The translations under genes were made by a program, and so were the position numbers. The notes under the pieces are model-generated. The model was not told the origin of the DNA and ran no database searches. It saw only the letters and a list, made by a program, of their open reading frames with translations. 64,000 nucleotides of DNA from CAZVWJ01 sp964631325. Its GTDB lineage: Bacteria > T1Sed10-126. How positions within the stretch are numbered: the first letter of the stretch is position 1; every line of letters starts with the position of its first letter. Of the stretch, positions 17,557 to 26,837 are shown one piece after another. The stretch spans positions 30,510-94,509 of the forward strand of contig CAZVWJ010000006.1 in NCBI GenBank assembly GCA_964631325.1, given 5' to 3'.

Positions 17557-17630
17557 ATACAGCCTTGAGTGCTGTATCGTAGATACACATTATGCACGAA
17601 ATTCTAAAATTTCGTGCATAATGTGGGTTA
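17557..17630 (-). repeat. Hairpin pair related to the ends of the structured element
   Basis: A perfect 18-base-pair palindrome (arms 17586-17603 and 17608-17625) abuts the cysQ stop codon. Read on the minus strand it is TTAA, CCC, the long hairpin, then a small hairpin GTATC-TAC-GATAC. The elements at 39948 and 56288 begin TTAG, CCC, long hairpin, GTCCC-TAC-GGGAC. The order and the TAC loop agree while the stem bases differ. The rest of the element is not recognisable. It may also act as a 3' hairpin for the cysQ transcript. Confidence 0.6.
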
Positions 17631-18449
17631 AGCTTCCGGTATATTCCCCATGACTTCACTGACTTGCCGGTGGAGCTTTCCATTGGTCACCAGCAGGCCG
17701 TTTAAGTTCTTGAGGCTTTCCTTGTTGTAAACAAGGGGAGTGCCGTCCGGCTCGGTGACCGTCCCCCCGGCACAGCGGACGACGGCGTCCGCGGCCGCCG
17801 TGTCCCACTCCCAGGTCGGGCCGTAGCGTCCGTAGATATCCGCTTTTCCTTCGGCTACCTGGCAGAACTTCAGGCTACTGCCGCGCTTCTGTTTATCAGT
17901 GATATTCAGTTCTTCGAAAAGCTGTTGAATCCGCGGACCGCTGTGAGAACGACTGCAGACGGCAGTGGCCTGGTCGGGAGTTTGAACCTCGGAGACGGAG
18001 AGTTCTGAAACTTCGTCGTTTTTTTCTATTTGAGCTGTATTATCAAAGGCTGAGTATAGAGTGTTGTAGGTGGGGACCATTACAACTCCGGCCACCGGTT
18101 TGTTTTCCTCAATTAGCCCTACATTAACCGTAAATTCCCCGTTTTTCTTAATAAATTCCTTAGTTCCGTCCAGGGGGTCAACCAGCCAGAACCTGGTAAA
18201 TCCCCGCCGTTCCTCATATTCCATATTTTTTGATGATTCTTCAGAAATTATTGGTATTTCGGGGGTAACTTTCTGCAGTTCTGAAACAATTATTTTGTGG
18301 GAGGTCCGGTCGGCTTCGGTCAAAGGGGAATTTTCCGGGTCGTCTTTGTATTCCACGTCAAAATCCTGCTCGTAAATTTCCAGGATAGCTTCCGATGCCC
18401 GTCGGACGATCGGTTTTACTGCTTCGATTAATTCACTTTTGTTGTTCAT
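17628..18449 (-). CDS. cysQ: 3'(2'),5'-bisphosphate nucleotidase CysQ-like (inositol monophosphatase family)
   Basis: 273 residues. Metal and phosphate site motifs: SPLTEADRTSH, IISEES, WLVDPLDGTKEFI and WEWDTAAADAVVRCAGG. The GTKEFI variant is typical of CysQ, which converts adenosine 3',5'-bisphosphate to AMP after sulfonation reactions. The start overlaps the end of the thioredoxin/CcdA fusion gene by 17 bases. A sulfotransferase-like protein, a source of that nucleotide, is encoded at 56584-57483. A phosphatase acting on inositol phosphates is the alternative. Confidence 0.88.
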   Translation of the reverse strand: MNNKSELIEAVKPIVRRASEAILEIYEQDFDVEYKDDPENSPLTEADRTSHKIIVSELQKVTPEIPIISEESSKNMEYEERRGFTRFWLVDPLDGTKEFIKKNGEFTVNVGLIEENKPVAGVVMVPTYNTLYSAFDNTAQIEKNDEVSELSVSEVQTPDQATAVCSRSHSGPRIQQLFEELNITDKQKRGSSLKFCQVAEGKADIYGRYGPTWEWDTAAADAVVRCAGGTVTEPDGTPLVYNKESLKNLNGLLVTNGKLHRQVSEVMGNIPEA

Positions 18450-19875
18450 TGAAAATAACCTCCGGTAAAAGTTTACGAACTACGATCAAAGCAAAACTTG
18501 CCCCCAGGGCAGCTAAGAAAACATAGAGCGCCGAGACAAGGTTATTCATCAGGTGGGGATTAAATATTAACACACCGGCCAGGGCAACCATCACGGAGCC
18601 ACCGAAAAGTTTAAGTCCCTGGCCGTGTTTTTCTTCTAATTGACTGATGTTGAGGGTAACCACAACCGAAAGAAAAATTGCTACTTCGTCAATTAAATAT
18701 ATAACTATATAGAGTAGTAACAGGAGAAAAAAAGTTGTTGAGCTAACTTCGTGCAGGGTTAAGAAACTGTTCCAGATAACTGGAAATCCGGCTGTACAGG
18801 GCAACTCTACCAGGGTGATACCGAGGGCCATTGCCGCCGTGTAAAATACGAGGGCGAAAACTGAGTGTTCGTGGTGGGTGATCTGACGCAAGCCGCGGTA
18901 TATTTTTGGCTTGTATTTTTCCGGGATGGAAAAAGTAAGCCCGGTTTTAAAAGCAAAGAAGTCTTTAACATTAGTAAGTCCAAAAAGCAGAGCGATTGCA
19001 GCCACTCCGTAGCGAATCCAGCGCATGTGTTGGACGTATTGAAACACATTAAAAACACCGGTGATAAAGGCACCGTATGCAGTGGCGGTGATCAATAAAT
19101 AAGTCCCCCCTACGATAAATGTCTTTTTCCGGGACTCTGTCCGAAGTACAAGAGCAAGCAGCAGGGATAATACCCACAGGGAACAGGGATTAAATCCGTC
19201 CACAAAGGCGATCAACAGCGTCCCAATCCAGAGAGGTTGGGATTTATCTAAATGAACGGTTCCGACAAACGGAACGTTAATTTCCTCGCGCCCGGCGGAA
19301 GATTTCTTGGTTGTTTTTTCGGTTAGAACCTTTTGGAGCTTCGTGTCTGTCTGGTTGGCTGTAGTGTCAGGTTCTTCTTTCCGGGGGGCCTGTTTATTTT
19401 TGGGTTTATTATTTTTTTCTTCAACCGGAGCCTGTCTTACCTTTTTCGCTTTTTCAACGGGTGGAATGATTCCGCGACCGGGATCCAGGCAACCTGATTT
19501 CAAACAGCGCCGGATAAGTGATTCTATTTCCGGCGCCCAGCTCGGCCTGAATCCAATCCAGTGGCGCATCCCGATGAAAGTCATGGGGACTCCCGAGCGT
19601 TCAATTCCAAACCGGCTGGTCATTTTGTCCATTAATTGTTGATTTTCGGAATGTTCATATACTTCAAACGTTCTTACCTTTAGCCGGGGATATTTTTGTT
19701 TCCAGCGGGTTATATAGGATTTTTCTTTTTCGCAATGTGGACATCCTTTTCCCCAGAAAAAATACATAACAGCTTTATTTTCTTGTTGAGCTTTGACAGC
19801 CCCCCCGGGTAACACAAGCAAACTCAACAGGAAAAGACCGACTACAGTGCCAAACAGAAAAATATAACGGTTCAT
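18433..19875 (-). CDS. Fusion of a secreted thioredoxin-like domain and a CcdA/DsbD-type membrane transporter
   Basis: 480 residues. Signal peptide at 1-29 (FGTVVGLFLLSLLVLPGGAV). Thioredoxin-fold domain with active site GCPHC at residues 44-48. Charged Lys/Thr/Glu-rich linker at about 145-200. Then six or so membrane segments (about 215-475), with the CcdA-like cysteine motifs FNPCS and VELPCTAGFP. The layout suggests electrons pass from cytoplasmic thioredoxin through the membrane part to the attached outside thioredoxin. The natural target is unknown. It is followed by cysQ with an overlap. Confidence 0.85.
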   Translation of the reverse strand: MNRYIFLFGTVVGLFLLSLLVLPGGAVKAQQENKAVMYFFWGKGCPHCEKEKSYITRWKQKYPRLKVRTFEVYEHSENQQLMDKMTSRFGIERSGVPMTFIGMRHWIGFRPSWAPEIESLIRRCLKSGCLDPGRGIIPPVEKAKKVRQAPVEEKNNKPKNKQAPRKEEPDTTANQTDTKLQKVLTEKTTKKSSAGREEINVPFVGTVHLDKSQPLWIGTLLIAFVDGFNPCSLWVLSLLLALVLRTESRKKTFIVGGTYLLITATAYGAFITGVFNVFQYVQHMRWIRYGVAAIALLFGLTNVKDFFAFKTGLTFSIPEKYKPKIYRGLRQITHHEHSVFALVFYTAAMALGITLVELPCTAGFPVIWNSFLTLHEVSSTTFFLLLLLYIVIYLIDEVAIFLSVVVTLNISQLEEKHGQGLKLFGGSVMVALAGVLIFNPHLMNNLVSALYVFLAALGASFALIVVRKLLPEVIFNEQQK

Positions 19876-19973
19876 GAATTAGCCGGACCTCCGTTAAAAT
19901 ACAAAAGGAAAAGTCATAAGTATGGAAAACTGGGAAAGATAACCACTACTCAGCTCATAAATATTACGTAACT

Positions 19974-20150
19974 ACTCACCTATCCTCTCTCCCCTGGTGG
20001 GAGAGAGCTTGCCCTGCGCCTGGGCAGGGCAAGAGAGAGGGGGACCAGAGTTTCTTAGGCGAAATTGTTGCGTCAAAAAGCCCTTTAAAACCCTTTTCAC
20101 CCCCATTTGTATTTTTCCACATCAAGGGGGAAAAGATTAGATGAGTAGTT
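19974..20150. repeat. Dispersed intergenic repeat, copy 3
   Basis: CTCACCTATCCTCTCTCCCC and the purine-rich inverted partner, a GCCCTGCGCCTGGGCAGGGC hairpin, then TTCACCCCCATTTGTATTTT with CATCAAGGGGGAAAAGATTA. It lies in the 430-base gap between the divergent fusion gene and the GH94 gene; no gene is seen there. Confidence 0.65.
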
Positions 20151-20307
20151 ACAATATTACTATCAGTAAGGGGTGTTGTAAAATAATTTCGTTGTAACGA
20201 GATTATTTTAGTAATGATTTTTCCTTGATTCAAATCTATGGGTAGGGGAAAATATAAAACCTAATGTAAAAGATTTAGAATCTAAAAGCAGTATGGAGGC
20301 TAAAATA

Positions 20308-22692
20308 ATGGAATATCAGTACGGTGATTTTACCGAAGACGGTGGGTTTAAAATTGAAGATCCTGACACTCCTTTGCCCTGGGCCAATTATTTAACCAAC
20401 GGTGACTATTGTGCTTTGATAAGTCAGCATGGCGGTGGTTTTTCTTTTTACGTTGACCCGGCCCGGCACGGCGTGCTTCGCCGGGAAATGACCGGGTTGC
20501 GACGGGATTGTCCGGGCCGATTTTTCTATATAATTGACGAAAAGCAACAATTTGCCTGGTCACCCAACCGGGTTCCTATGGAAGTTCCTCTGGAAGATTA
20601 CAGTTGTACCCATAAACCCGGTATTACTACGATAAATTCTACCTACGGGGAAATTGAGACGGAAATTAATTACTTTGTCCCCCCGGATACCGATCAGGAA
20701 ATTTGGTACCTGAGGCTGCGTAACTGTAGCCAGGGCTTGAGAAAATTACGCGTGGTAGCGGTCAGTGAATGGGGAATGGGGAATACAGCCCGTGAAGCAA
20801 CTGATCGCCAGTGGGATCAGTTGTTTAAAAACGTAAAATATAATTCTGAAGATGAGGTATTAATCGGCCGGAAAAGGCACTGGGAGAGTGATATCGGAGA
20901 ACCCCGTGAAATAAAACAGTGGCCTTACGCCCTCTATTTTACTGCTTCGCGTTCTCCCCAGAGCTGGGACTCCCGCCGGGATTCGTTTTTTGGCACTTAC
21001 CGGGGTTATCACAACCCCCAGGCCTTAGAAAAAGACTGCCTTGCTTGTAACGAAGTGGAAGGAAGTGAAGCAGTCGGGGCCCTGGATTGGAAAATTGAAT
21101 TGCCCGCCCGAGAAGAAGATTCGATTGCCTGCGTCCTGGGCGTTATTGATCGCGACGAGGTTGAAAATAAGGACTGGAGCCTCTATCAGAAAAATTCTTA
21201 CGTGAATAAGGCCCTGGCCAAAACTGAAAATTTTTGGGATGAGCGGCTTAGCCATGTCCGGGTGGATCTACCTGATTCTGATTTGCAGAACTTAGTCAAT
21301 AACTGGTTGCCCTTTCAGGTGACGATTAATACCTGGTTCGGTCGTGCTCCTTCCTTCTGGCACTCTTCCCAGGGCTATACCGGTTTTCGGGACGCCTGTC
21401 ATGAATCTTTTGGGAGCGCTCCGTTTGCTTCTGAAGATGCCCGCGAAAAAATAAAACACATCCTTTCCTTTACCTATGAAAGTGGTTTGAATTCCCACCG
21501 GACCCCCCGGGGCGCCCGGGATTACGATGAAAGTGATAATGCTGACGATCCTCTCTGGGTTCCCCTGGCGCTGGATGCTTACTTAAAGGAAACCGGGGAT
21601 TGGGATTTACTCGATGAAGAAGTCGGCTTTCTGGAGTCTGACGAGAAAACATCGATCATTGAACATATGGCCCGCGGCCTTGATTATGTGCTTACTCAGC
21701 GCGGAAAAAGAGGGCTCCCGTTGATCCGATACGGTGATTGGAACGATGCCCTGGACACGCTGGGGGAAGAAGGGGAAGGAGAATCAGTCTGGATTGGTCA
21801 GTTCCTCTGTCTTGCCCTGGAACTGGGAGCAGAAATTATGGAAAAACATGATTACCGTTCTGATAAAGCTGATGAATTTGTTCGGGAAGCTGAAAACATC
21901 CGTGAAGTAATTAACCGGGAATGCTGGGACGGTGAATGGTATACCCGGGCATTTACGGATGACGATAAACCGATTGGGAGCAGTGAAAATGAAGCGGGCG
22001 AAATATTTCTCAATACCCAGACCTGGGCGGTTATTGGTGATATTGCTTCCCGCGAACGAGCCGAGCAGGCTTTTTCCTCCGTACTTGATAAGTTAGATAC
22101 GCGGTGGGGTTTTCGATATTTTGCTCCGGCCTACGAGGAAATTGATCCGGAAATTGGAGTGATTACCCAATTTTCGCCGGGCAAGAAAGAAAATGGCTCG
22201 ATTTTCAGCCATGCCGCTGCGTTTTCTCTGGTGGCTCTTGCCGAACTGGGCTGGGGCGAGGAAGCCTATGATCTATGGAAAAAAATCAGTCCTACCACCC
22301 ATGCCCGCGAGGAGGCTGACCACTACCGGTTAGAACCCTATGTCTACTGTCAGAACGTTACAGGCCCGGATTCCCCGGATTTTGGTGAAGGAAATTATCA
22401 CTGGCTCTCCGGAACTGCCTCCTGGGTTTATCGGGCTGTTCTTGACCATATCCTCGGGTTGAAGCCAGAGTGGGAAGGATTGCGAATTGATCCCTCCTTA
22501 CCGCCTCACTGGGAAGAGGTAGAAGTAGAAAGAGACTTTCGAGGTAACCGGTGGACGGTTGAGTATCATCAGCCTGAGGGAGGAAATAGTGAAGTTGAGA
22601 AAATTTTAGTGAACGGTGAAGCAGTTGAAGATACCTTAATTACTCTGCCTGATTCTGAAAAGGCCATGCACGTGGAGGTGTATTTAGAATGA
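20308..22692 (+). CDS. GH94 family glycoside phosphorylase (cellobiose phosphorylase-like)
   Basis: 794 residues from the ATG at 20308, eight bases after GGAGG; the frame also has an ATG at 20293, which overlaps that site. Domains: N-terminal beta-sandwich (about 1-280), helical linker, (alpha/alpha)6 barrel (about 320-710) and a C-terminal sheet. The barrel contains LIRYGDWNDALD, whose Asp is the general acid in GH94 enzymes, and FWHSSQGYTGFRD. These enzymes split beta-linked disaccharides with phosphate, releasing a sugar 1-phosphate. No signal peptide is seen, so it acts in the cytoplasm. The disaccharide cannot be named from sequence. It overlaps punA by ATGA. Confidence 0.9.
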   Translation: MEYQYGDFTEDGGFKIEDPDTPLPWANYLTNGDYCALISQHGGGFSFYVDPARHGVLRREMTGLRRDCPGRFFYIIDEKQQFAWSPNRVPMEVPLEDYSCTHKPGITTINSTYGEIETEINYFVPPDTDQEIWYLRLRNCSQGLRKLRVVAVSEWGMGNTAREATDRQWDQLFKNVKYNSEDEVLIGRKRHWESDIGEPREIKQWPYALYFTASRSPQSWDSRRDSFFGTYRGYHNPQALEKDCLACNEVEGSEAVGALDWKIELPAREEDSIACVLGVIDRDEVENKDWSLYQKNSYVNKALAKTENFWDERLSHVRVDLPDSDLQNLVNNWLPFQVTINTWFGRAPSFWHSSQGYTGFRDACHESFGSAPFASEDAREKIKHILSFTYESGLNSHRTPRGARDYDESDNADDPLWVPLALDAYLKETGDWDLLDEEVGFLESDEKTSIIEHMARGLDYVLTQRGKRGLPLIRYGDWNDALDTLGEEGEGESVWIGQFLCLALELGAEIMEKHDYRSDKADEFVREAENIREVINRECWDGEWYTRAFTDDDKPIGSSENEAGEIFLNTQTWAVIGDIASRERAEQAFSSVLDKLDTRWGFRYFAPAYEEIDPEIGVITQFSPGKKENGSIFSHAAAFSLVALAELGWGEEAYDLWKKISPTTHAREEADHYRLEPYVYCQNVTGPDSPDFGEGNYHWLSGTASWVYRAVLDHILGLKPEWEGLRIDPSLPPHWEEVEVERDFRGNRWTVEYHQPEGGNSEVEKILVNGEAVEDTLITLPDSEKAMHVEVYLE

Positions 22693-23507
22693 AGTTGTCC
22701 GAAAAAATTGGTCGCACTGTTGAATTTTTAGAAGATAAAAGTGACATTCGTCCGGAGCTGGGATTAATTCTCGGTTCGGGGCTGGGGGAGCTGGGCGAAG
22801 AAGTGGAAAATCCCCGGGTGATTCCTTATGAAGAAATCCCCGGTTTTCTTGCCTCAAAAGTTGAAGGTCACGCGGGAAAATTAATTCTCGGAGAACTGGA
22901 GGGGCGCAAAGTTTATCTTATGCAGGGCCGTTACCATTATTACGAAGGTCATCCCATTCAGGAAATTGTTTTTCCTGTCCAGGTGATGGAAGGTTTTGGC
23001 TGTGAGACTATGCTGGTTACTAACGCCAGTGGAGCTGTGAACGAAGACTATTCCCCCGGTGACCTGGCCCTGATTGAAGACCATATCAATTTTCTCGGCA
23101 ACAACCCGTTGATTGGAGTTAATGATACTGAGGTCGGTCCGCAGTTCGTGGATATGACTTACGCCTATGATCCGGACCTGCGGGAGCTGGCCCTGGAAAC
23201 TGCTGAAGAGCTGGGAATTGACCTCGAAAAAGCGGTTTATGTCGCTTCAATGGGGCCCTCTTACGAAACCCCGGCCACAGTTAAAATGTACCGCAAATGG
23301 GGCGGCGACCTTGCCGGGATGTCCACTGTCCCCGAAGTTATTGCCGCCAATCACGTCGGTCTCAAGGTGCTCGGCCTTTCCTGTATAACCAATATGGGAG
23401 CCGGGATTTTGGATCAGCCCCTCGACCACGAAGAGGTAATTGAAACGACGGAAATTGCCAAGGATAAGTTCAAAAGACTTGTTCGCAGTATAATTCCTCA
23501 GCTTTGA
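22689..23507 (+). CDS. punA: Purine nucleoside phosphorylase
   Basis: 272 residues, trimeric PNP family. Motifs: GLILGSGLGELGEEV (phosphate loop), GHAGKLILGELEGRKV, QGRYHYYEGH, the purine-site Glu in GPSYETPATVKMYRKWG and GMSTVPEVIAANH. It converts inosine or guanosine and phosphate to base and ribose 1-phosphate. The ATG overlaps the GH94 stop (ATGA) and its own stop overlaps the next TTG start, so three genes are coupled. Adenosine deaminase and cytidine deaminase are encoded just downstream. Confidence 0.96.
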   Translation: MKLSEKIGRTVEFLEDKSDIRPELGLILGSGLGELGEEVENPRVIPYEEIPGFLASKVEGHAGKLILGELEGRKVYLMQGRYHYYEGHPIQEIVFPVQVMEGFGCETMLVTNASGAVNEDYSPGDLALIEDHINFLGNNPLIGVNDTEVGPQFVDMTYAYDPDLRELALETAEELGIDLEKAVYVASMGPSYETPATVKMYRKWGGDLAGMSTVPEVIAANHVGLKVLGLSCITNMGAGILDQPLDHEEVIETTEIAKDKFKRLVRSIIPQL

Positions 23508-25327
23508 TATTTGACAGGACCGCTGTTGAAGAGTGGTCAGTGGCAGAGCTTGATTCTGAGGCGGTAAAGCGGCTGGAGAAATCTATTTCACTTCCCCGGC
23601 CTCTGGCTCGATTTTTTGTCCGGCGTGGTTTCAAAGATCCTTCCAGTGTGCAGAAACTGGGTTCTGAGTGCAAAAGTTCACCTGCTGATCCGGTGGATTT
23701 AGTTAATCGTGACCGCCTGGCCGAAGAACTGATTCAGGCGCTTCGGTCTGACCGGACAATCCAGCTCGGGGTTTTTTCCAATTCCTCGCTATTTCCGGCA
23801 GTAATTATTTTAAAGAGAGGTCTTGAAGCCCTCGGGGGCGAGGTAAAAGTTTCTGTTTCACCTTCTGATCTCGAGGAAGATAATTACAGCGGGATCATGG
23901 TCTCTGCATCCGCTCCGGAAACTCTGGAACCTTCCCGAATAGAGGCCCTGGATTTTGTCCTGATTGATTCCCCCCTGCAATCGCAAAAATTTGATCAAAA
24001 CTCGCTCCTTGTTTATCCGGGGGCGGAAGAGTTTCCCCCCGCTTTTATAGCCTATAAAGTCTGTGAGCTGGTGGGACGGAAAATTTATTCGGCTGAACTC
24101 CCCTCTTTCGTTGCCTTTGACCTGGAAACTACCGGCTATTCTCCTCAAAATTCTGAAATTATTGAAATTGGTGCAGTCAAATACAGGCAGGGGAAGCAGG
24201 TCGATACTTTTGAAACATTTGTTGGTTCCACCGCCCGGGTTCCCGCTAAAATTCAAGATTTAACCGGGATTAGTTCAGCCGATCTTAAGGATGCTCCGCC
24301 GCCGGAGAAAACTTTTAATAAGTTTGCGGATTTTATAGCCGGAGAAACTTTAGTTGCCCATAACAAAGGGTTTGATATTCCTTTCTTGAAATATCACTTT
24401 AATAAATACCTTGGGCGTTCGCTGGATAATACCGGTAAAGATTCAATGCGGGTCGCTCAATCTTCTCTCCCCGGGTTGTCGGGTTATGACCTGGCAACTG
24501 TGGCTGAATACCTGGGGATTTCCCTGGAGGACCATCACCGGGCTCTTGATGATGCCCGTGCCGCCGGCGAAATTTTCACCAGTCTAAAGAGCGAAACACC
24601 CCGCCAGTTAAAACAATTACTTGAGCCTCAACTTCCCCTGGTAGCGCTTGATATTGCTCTGGCAGAAAATAATATTAAATCGGTTCTGCGTGATTTGTTC
24701 GGGCGGGGTCACGAGGTGCTGGAAAACTCTTCTGAGTTTATCCCGGCACTTTTACGGGAACTATCACCGCCGCGAGGCGTTGTCCATAACGGATTTTCGG
24801 GTGACTTGTTTTTATTGCTGGAATCAGCCTCGGATAATTTTGTAGAGCTGGTTAACTGTCTTACAGGGACTGGGAGAGACGATGTGGGGCGGCTGGCTGA
24901 AAGTATTATAAAACTGGGAGAGCCCTCACCTGAGAGCCATTTTTTTTATCAGGAAAAGAGAGCTAAAATGTTTGCCGGAATTTCACCGGAACTGGATGCC
25001 CAAATAAAATTGTCCGACCTGACGGAGGAGTTTATGGAGAATATAAAACAACTACCTCCGTATTCACTTGAATTTCCACCTCCGGTCTTTAAAATTGAAG
25101 AGGCTCAAGTGATAAACATTCGAGCCACGGGAAAAGCTTTGGAGCCTGGATTTGTGGTAACGGTGCGCCAGGGTAAACAATGGGCAACTGTTGTCCTGGC
25201 AACAAATAGCAAGCCGGACTTCGTTGAAATAGGTGCACGGATAAATTTGCTCTGCGAACCGGCACTTGCTACTGTAACGCCTGAACAGCCTGTTTTAAAT
25301 TGTCTCTCGCTGTGTCGTGTCGGTTAA
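23504..25327 (+). CDS. RecJ-like protein with degenerate DHH domain and inserted DnaQ-type exonuclease
   Basis: 607 residues from a TTG at 23504. Residues 1-195 follow the RecJ layout: SLPRPLARFFVRRGFKDPSS, then DPVDLVNRDRLAEELIQAL, then a site where RecJ has GDYDVDG but this protein has LGVFSNSSLF; the DHH motif is also missing (VLIDSPLQ). Residues 200-365 are a complete DEDDh exonuclease: AFDLETTG, LVAHNKGFDIPFL and HHRALDDARAAG. Residues about 510-600 resemble the RecJ OB fold (LPPYSLEFPPPVFKIEEAQV). So a 3'-5' exonuclease appears built into an inactive RecJ scaffold. The role in repair or RNA decay is unknown. Confidence 0.8.
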   Translation: MIFDRTAVEEWSVAELDSEAVKRLEKSISLPRPLARFFVRRGFKDPSSVQKLGSECKSSPADPVDLVNRDRLAEELIQALRSDRTIQLGVFSNSSLFPAVIILKRGLEALGGEVKVSVSPSDLEEDNYSGIMVSASAPETLEPSRIEALDFVLIDSPLQSQKFDQNSLLVYPGAEEFPPAFIAYKVCELVGRKIYSAELPSFVAFDLETTGYSPQNSEIIEIGAVKYRQGKQVDTFETFVGSTARVPAKIQDLTGISSADLKDAPPPEKTFNKFADFIAGETLVAHNKGFDIPFLKYHFNKYLGRSLDNTGKDSMRVAQSSLPGLSGYDLATVAEYLGISLEDHHRALDDARAAGEIFTSLKSETPRQLKQLLEPQLPLVALDIALAENNIKSVLRDLFGRGHEVLENSSEFIPALLRELSPPRGVVHNGFSGDLFLLLESASDNFVELVNCLTGTGRDDVGRLAESIIKLGEPSPESHFFYQEKRAKMFAGISPELDAQIKLSDLTEEFMENIKQLPPYSLEFPPPVFKIEEAQVINIRATGKALEPGFVVTVRQGKQWATVVLATNSKPDFVEIGARINLLCEPALATVTPEQPVLNCLSLCRVG

Positions 25328-25380
25328 ATCATAGACCGATGTATTTGAACCTGATAATTAGTATCTAAGGAGGTGTTAAA

Positions 25381-25614
25381 ATGGCTGATCAAAATATTGC
25401 AATAGTTGATCGCCTGGAAGGTGATATTGCCGTGCTTGAATTTATTGAGCCCCGGTTTGGTTTTCAGCTACCGGTGGAGGTGCTTCCCGAAGACGTGCAC
25501 GAGGGAGCGGCGGTGGAGTTTGATTTTAAGCTACGGCCCGAAATTGAGGCGGAACGACGCCAGGAAATACGTCAACTTCAAGACGAATTAATTGAAAAAC
25601 CGGACGAAGAATAA
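25381..25614 (+). CDS. DUF3006 family protein
   Basis: 77 residues, start ATG preceded by AAGGAGGTG. The pattern AIVDRLEGDIAVLEFIE followed by LPVEVLPEDVHEGAAVEF is that of DUF3006 proteins, small beta-rich cytoplasmic proteins of unknown role often placed near nucleases or metallo-hydrolases. The C-terminal third is a charged helix. It lies 54 bases after the RecJ-like gene. Confidence 0.8.
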   Translation: MADQNIAIVDRLEGDIAVLEFIEPRFGFQLPVEVLPEDVHEGAAVEFDFKLRPEIEAERRQEIRQLQDELIEKPDEE

Positions 25615-25751
25615 ACTGGACTGCTCTGTTTCGGTGACAAAATTTTCAACTACATTAAGCGGTTCAGTATGTTAAACTACTTGGTCGCTGTGAACGCTAA
25701 TTTCTTCTATTTTGCACTGAACTCATATTTAACTGAGAGAGGAGTTAAACA

Positions 25752-26765
25752 ATGGCAGTTAATAAACAGGCTGTGAAAGCTTTACCAAAAGTAGATTTGC
25801 ATTTGCATCTTGATGGGGCGATTCGAACACAAACTATTCTCGAACTGGGCAAACAGTTTAACGTGGATCTTCCGACGGATAACGTGGATGACTTAGCTTC
25901 TTACGTTCAAGTCCAGCCCTCCTGCCGGAGTCTCTCCGATTTTCTGGGGTGTTTTGAAAATTTTTATCCGGTGCTTCAGTATCCCGGGGCAATTGAGAGA
26001 ATTGCTTATGAACTCTGTGAGGATTTAGCTGAAGCAGGAGTGATTTATGCGGAAACACGATTTGCTCCCGTCCTTCTGCAGGAAGAAGGTGCGTCAATAA
26101 AGGAAATGGTGGATGCGGCCCTGCGGGGTTTAAATCGAGGAGAAAAAGATTTTGATATTCCGGTTAACTTAATTCTCTGCGCTTATCGGGGGACTCCCTC
26201 CGAAGCCAGTGTGGAAGTTGTTGAGCTTGCCAGTGAATACCGGGATAGAGGAATAGTTGGCTTGGATTTTGCCGGGGATGAAAGCCAGTATGAGGCCCGG
26301 GAACACATGGAAGCACTGGAGCTGGCTCGTGAAAACAACCTGCCACTTACCATCCATGCCGGGGAAGCCGGAGGGGTTGAGAATATCAGAGAAGCGCTGG
26401 AGCTTGGAGCCGATCGAATTGGTCATGGCGTCCGGCTTGAAGACGATCCCGAGCTCCTGCAGGAAGTTGTGGATAAAGAAATCCCCCTGGAACAATGTTT
26501 GACCAGTAATTTACAGACCCAGGCGGTAGCTTCCATAGAAAAACATCCGTTCCCGGAGTTCCTTCAGCAGGGGATAAAGGTTACGCTCAATACAGATGAC
26601 CCCCGGGTTAGTAATACTGATATAAATAAAGAATTTCTTCTTGCATCAGAAGAATTTGGTCTTTCGCTGGCTGATCTAAAGCAGATTCTATTGAATTCGG
26701 TGGGAGCTGCTTTTACGACTCAAAAAATTAAAAAATCTTTGCGTGAACGAATCTCCCGGTCCTGA
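25752..26765 (+). CDS. add: Adenosine deaminase
   Basis: 337 residues, metal-dependent amidohydrolase fold. Zinc ligands and active-site residues: KVDLHLHLDGAI, LTIHAGEAGG, RIGHGVRL and LNTDDPRVS. It converts adenosine to inosine, which the nearby purine nucleoside phosphorylase can split. GAGAGGAG precedes the ATG. The gap before it (25615-25751) shows no clear structure. Confidence 0.95.
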   Translation: MAVNKQAVKALPKVDLHLHLDGAIRTQTILELGKQFNVDLPTDNVDDLASYVQVQPSCRSLSDFLGCFENFYPVLQYPGAIERIAYELCEDLAEAGVIYAETRFAPVLLQEEGASIKEMVDAALRGLNRGEKDFDIPVNLILCAYRGTPSEASVEVVELASEYRDRGIVGLDFAGDESQYEAREHMEALELARENNLPLTIHAGEAGGVENIREALELGADRIGHGVRLEDDPELLQEVVDKEIPLEQCLTSNLQTQAVASIEKHPFPEFLQQGIKVTLNTDDPRVSNTDINKEFLLASEEFGLSLADLKQILLNSVGAAFTTQKIKKSLRERISRS

Positions 26766-26837
26766 ATGTTGGTTAAATTTTTGCTGTTTTTTTGAATCCT
26801 GTAATTATTAGCATTTTTTGACTTGAGGTGAGTATAA

